Positions 56,853 through 64,000 of a stretch of 64,000 nt of DNA are shown here, in pieces. The DNA is taken from contig JAALGY010000028.1 of assembly GCA_032358165.1 (NCBI GenBank), forward strand, positions 1,302,001 to 1,366,000, read 5' to 3'. The notes beneath the pieces are model-generated. The model saw only the letters and a program-made list of their open reading frames with translations. It did not search any database and was not told the origin of the DNA. The position numbers and the translations under genes are program-made. Each line of letters starts with the position of its first letter. Position 1 is the stretch's first letter. This DNA is from Diplosphaera chodatii. Lineage: Eukaryota; Chlorophyta; Trebouxiophyceae; Prasiolales; Stichococcaceae.

Positions 56853-57975
56853 TGGGTTTTGCTGCCGCTAGCATCGGCAGAGCGGCCTCCGCCCAGCGCG
56901 CCGCACTTGCATTGCAGCATCGTTGCCACGACCTGAGCCTGCATGACCCAGCATTGCAGCTGCATTTGTTTGATGCACTAGTACGTCCTGTTATGCTATA
57001 TGGTGTCGAAACATGGGGACCTGGGGCGTTATGTGGTACTGGCATGGATACTTGTGAGCTTGTCCATCGGAAGTTCCTTCGGTCTGTTCTTGGCGTGCGC
57101 ACAGGCACTCCCAACGTGGCGGTGTTGGGGGAGCTTGGGCGGTTCCCAGTGGCGCACACGGCAACGCTGGCCATCTGCCGGTTCTGGAACCGGCTGGTCG
57201 CAATGCCGGACACCCGCCTCACCAAGCAGGCATTCCTGGAGAACTGTGCTCTGGCCAGCCGGCCGGGGCGCAGCACCAGCAGCTCAGCATGCTGGGCTGC
57301 CCAGGTGTGTTCGTTCCTGCACTTCATGTCACCCATCGTTGACGGCGTGCCGCAGCGCATTGACACATCTGTTGTCACTGCACACCTGCAGCGCCGCACC
57401 TTCGATGCTGTGAATGGCAGCGACTTGCGCAAAGTGCGTGAGTGGCTGGGAGTCAGGGGCCCTGTGAACAGTGACAACTACCAGATGGCCGGCTACTTGC
57501 AGGCAGTCGCCTCCAAGACCGGTCGTCGGCGGTTAGCACAGTTTCGCATGGGCAGTCACATGCTGGGGGTGGAAACAGGAAGGTGGCAGCGGCTGCCGCG
57601 GGCAGAGCGGCTGTGTCAGCGGTGTAACTGCGGCGTGGTGGATGATGAGGCGCATATGGTCTGGGGGTGTCCAGCCCTAGTAGATCAGGGGGTGCAGCAT
57701 TCGGAGCTGTTTGAGGACAGCAACATCACATCAGTGGCGGACTTTATACAGCAGGATGCCGGGCAACTGGCAGCCTTTTTGCGGGGTTGTCATGATCAAT
57801 GTGCAGAGTTGGAGGGGTGTGCATCCAACCGGGATTGATTGGAACCATTCTGTCAGCGGGGAGTGAACGGTTTCGTACACGACTCGTTGTGCATGTTGCT
57901 CTGGGTTTTTCCGCCAGAGCCTGTGGCTAGGCCAAAATGGCCCACCACCAGTATGTAATCAATGTCATGTCAAAC
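56853..57975 (+). mobile_element. 5'-truncated LINE copy
   Basis: Open from FAAASIGRAASAQ to CASNRD (328-aa ORF), with the standard 3' end and a short tail. Confidence 0.82.
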
Positions 57976-58228
57976 ATCAGTGGCGGACTTTATGCAGCAG
58001 GATGCCGGGCAACTGGCAGCCTTTTTGCGGGGTTGTCATGATCAATGTGCAGAGTTGGAGGGGTGTGCATCCAACCGGGATTGATGGAAACCATTCTGTC
58101 AGCGGGGAGTGCACGGTTTCGTACACGACTCGTTGTGCATGTTGCTCTGGGTTTTTCCGCCAGAGCCTGTGGCTAGGCCAAGATGGCCCACCACCAGTAT
58201 GTAATCAATGTCAATGTCAATGTCAATG
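57976..58228 (+). mobile_element. Very short LINE 3' fragment
   Basis: Starts at TSVADFMQQDAG immediately after the preceding tail and ends with three or four TCAATG units. Confidence 0.82.
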
Positions 58229-60340
58229 ATGGGTGACATGAAGTGCAGGAACGAACACACCTGGGCAGCCCAGCATGCTGAGCTGCTGGTGCTGCGCCCC
58301 GGCCGGGTGGCCAGAGCACAGTTCTCCAGGAATGCCTGCTTGGTGAGGCGGGTGTCCGGCATTGCGACCAGCCGGTTCCAGAACCGGCAGATGGCCAGCG
58401 TTGCCGTGTGCGCCACTGGGAACCGCCCAAGCTCCCCCAACACCGCCACGTTGGGAGTGCCTGTGCGCACGCCAAGAACAGACCGAAGGAACTTCCGATG
58501 GACAAGCTCACAAGTATCCATGCCAGTACCACATAACGCCCCAGGTCCCCATGTTTCAACACCATATAGCATAACAGGACGCACTAGTGCATCAAACAAA
58601 TGCAGCTGCAATGCTGGGTCATGCAGGCTCAGGTCACGGCAACGATGCTGCAATGCAAGTGCGGCGCGCTGGGCGGAGGCCGCTCTGCCGATGCTAGCGG
58701 CAGCAAAAGAACTACGAGTAGAGATATCAACCCCCAGATAGGTAAACGAGTCCAGCACTTCGATGGGAGCATGCATGTAGGTGAGAAGCGGTGGTGCAGC
58801 AGCCTGGGCTGCATACACCACGACCTTTGTCTTCTTCACGTTGACGGTGAGGCGCCAGCGCTTGCAGTACGACTCCAGCAGGTCGAGCTGCGCCTGCAGG
58901 CCGCGTACGGACGTGGACACCAGGTCCAGGTCATCTGCATAGAAGAGGGCAGGTGCCTGCACACCACACAGGGTGGGCAGGTCCAGGTCCCCGCCGGCGG
59001 CCTCCAGCTCCGCTTGGAAATCGTCAATGTAAATCCCGAAAAGGGTTGGAGATAGTGGACACCCCTGCTTAACACCCAAAGTGCTCTGGAATGTATCGGA
59101 CAATCCCCCCTCAAACTGCACATTGACATTGACATTGATTACATACTGGTGGTGGGCCATTTTGGCCTAGCCACAGGCTCTGGCGGAAAAACCCAGAGCA
59201 ACATGCACAACGAGTCGTGTACGAAACCGTTCACTCCCCGCTGACAGAATGGTTCCACTCAATCCCGGTTGGATGCACACCCCTCCAACTCTGCACATTG
59301 ATTGTGACAACCCCGCAAAAAGGCTGCCAGTTGCCCGGCATCCTGCTGCATAAAGCCTGCCACTGATGTGATGTTGCTGTCCTCAAACAGCTCCGAATGC
59401 TGCACCCTCTGATCCACTAGGGCTGGACACCCCCAGACCATATGCGCCTCATCATCCACCACGCCGCAGCTACACCGCTGACACAGCCGCTCTGCCCGCG
59501 GCAGCCGCTGCCACCTCCCTGTCTCCACCCCCAGCATGTGACTGCCCATGCGAAACTGTGCTAACCGCCGACGACCGGTCTTGGAGGCGACTGCCTGCAA
59601 GTAGCCGGCCAACTGGTAGTTGTCACCGTTCACAGGGCCCCTGACTCCCAGCCACTCACGCACTTTGCGCAAGTCGCTGCCATTCACAGCATCGAAGGTG
59701 CGGCGTTGCAGGTGTGCAGTGACAACAGATGTGTCAATGCGCTGCGGCACGCCGTCAACGATGGGTGACATGAAGTGCAGGAACGAACACACCTGGGCAG
59801 CCCAGCATGCTGAGCTGCTGGTGCTGCGCCCCGGCCGGCTGGCCAGAGCACAGTTCTCCAGGAATGCCTGCTTGGTGAGGCGGGTGTCCGGCATGCACTG
59901 CCATTGGCACATCAGCATACAGTGCCTGCACACCCCTCAGAAACTCCCCATGCACCCCAATCCGCTGCAGCTTCTCCCAAAGCAAATCACGAGGTACAGT
60001 ATCGTATGCCTTCTTGAAATCGACAAAGCAAGAGTACAGAGGCTGCTTATCTGCCTTGGCCTTCTCGATGAGGGTGCGAACGACGAAGGTTTGATCGGTG
60101 GTGCGGTGGTCCTTGCGGAAGCCCGCCTGTCCGCGTGCGCGCAGCTGGTGCTGCTCGGTCCACCTCATGAGCTTTTCGTTAAGCATGCAAGCATATAGTT
60201 TTGCCAACAGAGACCCAACAGCAATGCCACGGTAATTACCCGGATCAGATGTGTCGCCCCCCTTATGAATTGGCGTGATGCCGCACAATGCCCAGCTCCT
60301 TGGCAGCGCTGCAACTCGTTGACACGAGTTAAAAATACAT

Positions 60341-60876
60341 GGAATGGAAAGCGGTAAGGGAAGTTGCAAATAGCGATGGAAAAGAGAACCTTTGACCGGA
60401 AGGATGTTTGTGTATTGCGTTTTATCAACGACTTATATACACAAACAATGGAGGGCAGATTGCCGAGGCAACCACTTGCATAGGGTGGCATTTTTTGACA
60501 TTGACATTGATTACATACTGGTGGTGGGCCATTTTGGCCTAGCCACAGGCTCTGGCGGGAAAAACCCAGAGCAACATGCACAACGAGTCGTGTACGAAAC
60601 CGTGCACTCCCCGCTGACAGAATGGTTCCACTCAATCCCGGTTGGATGCACACCCCTCCAACTCTGCACATTGATCATGACAACCCCGCAAAAAGGCTGC
60701 CAGTTGCCCGGCATCCTGCTGCATGAAGTCCGCCACTGATGTGATGTTGCTGTCCTCAAACAGCTCCGGTGGGTTGGTCCCGCACGGAACTAGACCCGAA
60801 ACTTCCGCCACCGTCAGGGATCGAACCGAGTCCTTCACGATGTCCAATGAATGGAAAGCGGTAAGGGAAGTTGCAA
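60341..60876 (-). mobile_element. SINE-like element split by a LINE
   Basis: SINE pieces 60341-60488 and 60769-60876 flank a minus-strand LINE 3' fragment (60489-60768). At the right end the full SINE unit is preceded (minus sense) by about 30 bp of SINE 3'-end sequence. ATACATG flanks the whole. Confidence 0.75.
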
Positions 60877-61015
60877 ATACATGCAAGACAGGGTGCAAGC
60901 TGCGCCGCTGCAACAGATAAAGCATCCAATTTGAGCAACCCCACCGTCGCTTTGCCTCCGCGCAGGGCTCCTATAGCCTCTTGCACGGCGCCGGCTGTGA
61001 AGGACAAAAAAAAAA

Positions 61016-61083
61016 ACATCCTTCCGGTCAAAGGTTCTCTTTTCCATCGCTATTTGCAACTTCCCTTACCGCTTTCCATTCCA
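61016..61083 (+). mobile_element. SINE 3' fragment
   Basis: About 68 bp from CATCCTTCCGGTC to GCTTTCCATTCC, preceded by a run of about eleven A residues. Confidence 0.75.
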
Positions 61084-62132
61084 CATTGACATTGATTACA
61101 TACTGGTGGTGGGCCATTTTGGCCTAGCCACAGGCTCTGGCGGGAAAAACCCAGAGCAACATGCACAACGAGTCGTGTACGAAACCGTGCACTCCCCGCT
61201 GACAGAATGGTTCCACTCAATCCCGGTTGGATGCACACCCCTCCAACTCTGCACATTGATCATGACAACCCCGCAAAAAGGCTGCCAGTTGCCCGGCATC
61301 CTGCTGCATGAAGTCCGCCACTGATGTGATGTTGCTGTCCTCAAACAGCTCCGAATGCTGCACCCTCTGATCTACTAGGGCTGGACACCCCCAGACCATA
61401 TGCGCCTCATCATCCACCACGCCGCAGCTACACCGCTGACACAGCCGCTCTGCCCGCGGCAGCCGCTGCCACCTCCCTGTCTCCACCCCCAGCATGTGAC
61501 TGCCCATGCGAAACTGTGCTAACCGCCGACGACCGGTCTTGGAGGCGACTGCCTGCAAGTAGCCGGCCAACTGGTAGTTGTCACTGTTCACAGGGCCCCT
61601 GACTCCCAGCCACTCATGCACTTTGCGCAAGTCGCTGCCATTCACAGCATCGAAGGTGCGGCGCTGCAGGTGAGCAGTGACAACAGATGTGTCAATGCGC
61701 TGCGGCACGCCGTCAACGATGGGTGACATGAAGTGCAGGAACGAACACACCTGGGCAGCCCAGCATGCTGAGCTGCTGGTGCTGCGCCCCGGCCGTGTGG
61801 CCAGAGCACAGTTCTCCAGGAACGCCTGCTTGGTGAGGCGGGTGTCCGGAAGGGCGAGTTGAGCTCGCTCCCGTCGGCAAAAGGTGGCGCAGCACCACCA
61901 CCCGAGGTACCTGCAGTGCTTGATGGAAGTGTGGGGGCATCCAGTAGTTTACGGAAGGGACTCGAGCATCACATCATCTGCTATGGGACAGGACCGCTTC
62001 TTAGCAGGTTTGAACTTCTGCCAGAACTTTTTGGAGTTGGTAGAGCGAGCCATTTCAGTGAGAGAAAGAGCCTGACTGCGGGTCCACTGGCGCTGTGTGC
62101 GGCGTAGCAGGTGCTGGTACTGCTGGCGTAGT

Positions 62133-62699
62133 CATTGACATTGACATTGATTACATACTGGTGGTGGGCCATTTTGGCCTAGCCACAGGCTCTGGCGGAA
62201 AAACCCAGAGCAACATGCACAACGAGTCGTGTACGAAACCGTTCACTCCCCGCTGATAGAGTGGTTCCACTCAATCCCGGTTGGATGCACACCCCTCCAA
62301 CTCTGCACATTGATTGTGACAACCCCGCAAAAAGGCTGCCAGTTGCCCGGCATCCTGCTGCATAAAGCCTGCCACTGATGTGATGTTGCTGTCCTCAAAC
62401 AGCTCCGAATGCTGCACCCTCTGATCCACTAGGGCTGGACACCCCCAGACCATATGCGCCTCATCATCCACCACGCCGCAGCTACACCGCTGACACAGCC
62501 GCTCTGCCCGCGGCAGCCGCTGCCACCTCCCTGTCTCCACCCCCAGCATGTGACTGCCCATGCGAAACTGTGCTAACCGCCGACGACCGGTCTTGGAGGC
62601 GACTGCCTGCAAGTAGCCGGCCAACTGGTAGTTGTCACCGTTCACAGGGCCCCTGACTCCCAGCCACTCACGCACTTTGCGCAAGTCGCTGCCATTCAT
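62133..62699 (-). mobile_element. 5'-truncated LINE copy
   Basis: Runs from the tail at 62133 through the 3' UTR and zinc region to NGSDLRKVREW, where it meets the tail of the next copy. Confidence 0.82.
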
Positions 62700-64000
62700 T
62701 GACATTGATTACATACTGGTGGTGGGCCATTTTGGCCTAGCCACAGGCTCTGGCGGAAAAACCCAGAGCAACATGCACAACGAGTCGTGTACGAAACCGT
62801 TCACTCCCCGCTGACAGAATGGTTCCAATCAATCCCGGTTGGATGCACACCCCTCCAACTCTGCACATTGATCATGACAACCCCGCAAAAAGGCTGCCAG
62901 TTGCCCGGCATCCTGCTGCATAAAGTCCGCCACTGATGTGATGTTGCTGTCCTCAAACAGCTCCGAATGCTGCACCCTCTGATCTACTAGGGCTGGACAC
63001 CCCCAGACCATATGCGCCTCATCATCCACCACGCCGCAGTTACACCGCTGACACAGCCGCTCTGCCCGCGGCAGCCGCTGCCACCTCCCTGTTTCCACCC
63101 CCAGCATGTGACTGCCCATGCGAAACTGTGCTAACCGCCGACGACCGGTCTTGGAGGCGACTGCCTGCAAGTAGCCGGCCATCTGGTAGTTGTCACTGTT
63201 CACAGGGCCCCTGACTCCCAGCCACTCACGCACTTTGCGCAAGTCGCTGCCATTCACAGCATCGAAGGTGCGGCGCTGCAGGTGTGCAGTGACAACAGAT
63301 GTGTCAATGCGCTGCGGCACGCCGTCAACGATGGGTGACATGAAGTGCAGGAACGAACACACCTGGGCAGCCCAGCATGCTGAGCTGCTGGTGCTGCGCC
63401 CCGGCCGGCTGGCCAGAGCACAGTTCTCCAGGAATGCCTGCTTGGTGAGGCGGGTGTCCGGCATTGCGACCAGCCGGTTCCAGAACCGGCAGATGGCCAG
63501 CGTTGCCGTGTGCGCCACTGGGAACCGCCCAAGCTCCCCCAACACCGCCACGTTGGGAGTGCCTGTGCGCACGCCAAGAACAGACCGAAGGAACTTCCGA
63601 TGGACAAGCTCACAAGTATCCATGCCAGTACCACATAACGCCCCAGGTCCCCATGTTTCAACACCATATAGCATAACAGGACGCACTAGTGCATCAAACA
63701 AATGCAGCTGCAATGCTGGGTCATGCAGGCTCAGGTCACGGCAACGATGCTGCAATGCAAGTGCGGCGCGCTGGGCGGAGGCCGCTCTGCCGATGCTAGC
63801 GGCAGCAAAAGAACTACGAGTAGAGATATCAACCCCCAGATAGGTAAACGAGTCCAGCACTTCGATGGGAGCATGCATGTAGGTGAGAAGCGGTGGTGCA
63901 GCAGCCTGGGCTGCATACACCACGACCTTTGTCTTCTTCACGTTGACGGTGAGGCGCCAGCGCTTGCAGTACGACTCCAGCAGGTCGAGCTGCGCCTGCA
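62700..64000 (-). mobile_element. LINE copy running off the window
   Basis: Starts with a tail at 62700 and remains open (370-aa ORF 63941-62829) up into the reverse-transcriptase region (minus-sense LQAQLDLLESYCKRWRL) at the window edge. No SINE insertion is present in the part seen, so this is among the less damaged copies. Confidence 0.82.

Larger units (their letters stand above)
58229..62132 (-). mobile_element. Second host LINE, minus strand, with nested insertions
   Basis: Host pieces are 58229-59120 (reverse transcriptase to zinc-region start), about 59896-60340, 60884-61003 and 61856-62132 (endonuclease C-terminus), read right to left. Interruptions are a LINE at 59121-59895, a SINE at 60341-60876 flanked by ATACATG and itself split by a LINE, and a LINE plus SINE scrap at 61004-61855 flanked by GAAGG. 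The host continues right of 62132 only after further LINE insertions, and may extend past the window. Confidence 0.7.

Noticed and set aside
42300..64000. CRISPR-like or satellite array suggested by many near-identical repeats
   Set aside because: Units differ in length and orientation and all are pieces of one LINE with defined 3' ends; there is no regular spacer pattern.

Overview
The window looks like nuclear DNA of a green alga (core Chlorophyta, most likely a trebouxiophyte or close relative). Genes are GC-rich and split by many short introns. Several have plastid- or mitochondrion-type presequences, chlorophyte-style TGTAA signals lie downstream of several stops, and a short run of TTTAGGG-type telomere repeat occurs at 56.82 kb. 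Genus-level placement is not possible by eye.

Left half (1-32.8 kb): compact, gene-dense euchromatin with about fifteen protein genes on both strands. In order: the 3' end of an unrecognised gene; two tandem SET-domain lysine methyltransferases of the Rubisco-LSMT/SETD type; plastid ribosomal protein bL33 (-); an FBXO7/SKIP22-type F-box protein (+); a plastid membrane protein (-); an atypical type II peroxiredoxin (+); a small membrane protein (+); a triose-phosphate/nucleotide-sugar-type transporter (-); NOP53 (+); ESCRT-III CHMP5/VPS60 (-); PEX7 (-); a (6-4) photolyase/animal-type cryptochrome (-); the mRNA-export helicase LOS4/DDX19/DBP5 (-); a canopy-family ER protein (+); and a DCC (DUF393) thiol-disulfide oxidoreductase (+). 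They form no operon or single pathway. Exon models were built by hand from frame, splice sites and family similarity; an unusually large share of the introns appear to use GC-AG borders.

Right half (32.9-64 kb): a repeat sink. It begins with an AAAC microsatellite and a 794-bp terminal-inverted-repeat DNA element, then becomes a graveyard of one non-LTR retrotransposon (LINE) family with ORF1, an APE-type endonuclease, a reverse transcriptase (FYADD) and a C-terminal CCHC-like zinc motif. Every copy ends in the same 3' hairpin and a (TCAATG)n tail. Copies are nested: one almost full-length plus-strand LINE can be followed from about 36.86 to 52.04 kb through five later insertions, and a second host on the minus strand runs from about 58.2 to beyond 62.1 kb. 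Two short elements ride in the cluster: a roughly 240-bp SINE-like element with a tRNA-type B box, and a 313-bp element with a (CAAA)n tail and an 11-bp target duplication.

The most unusual content is this nested array: target-site duplications resolve its history, a dimeric LINE junction is shared by two blocks of opposite orientation, SINEs have been copied along inside LINEs, some insertions are only about 20 bp long, and the 3' end supplies an ATG whose frame is kept through the hexamer tail into the downstream copy.
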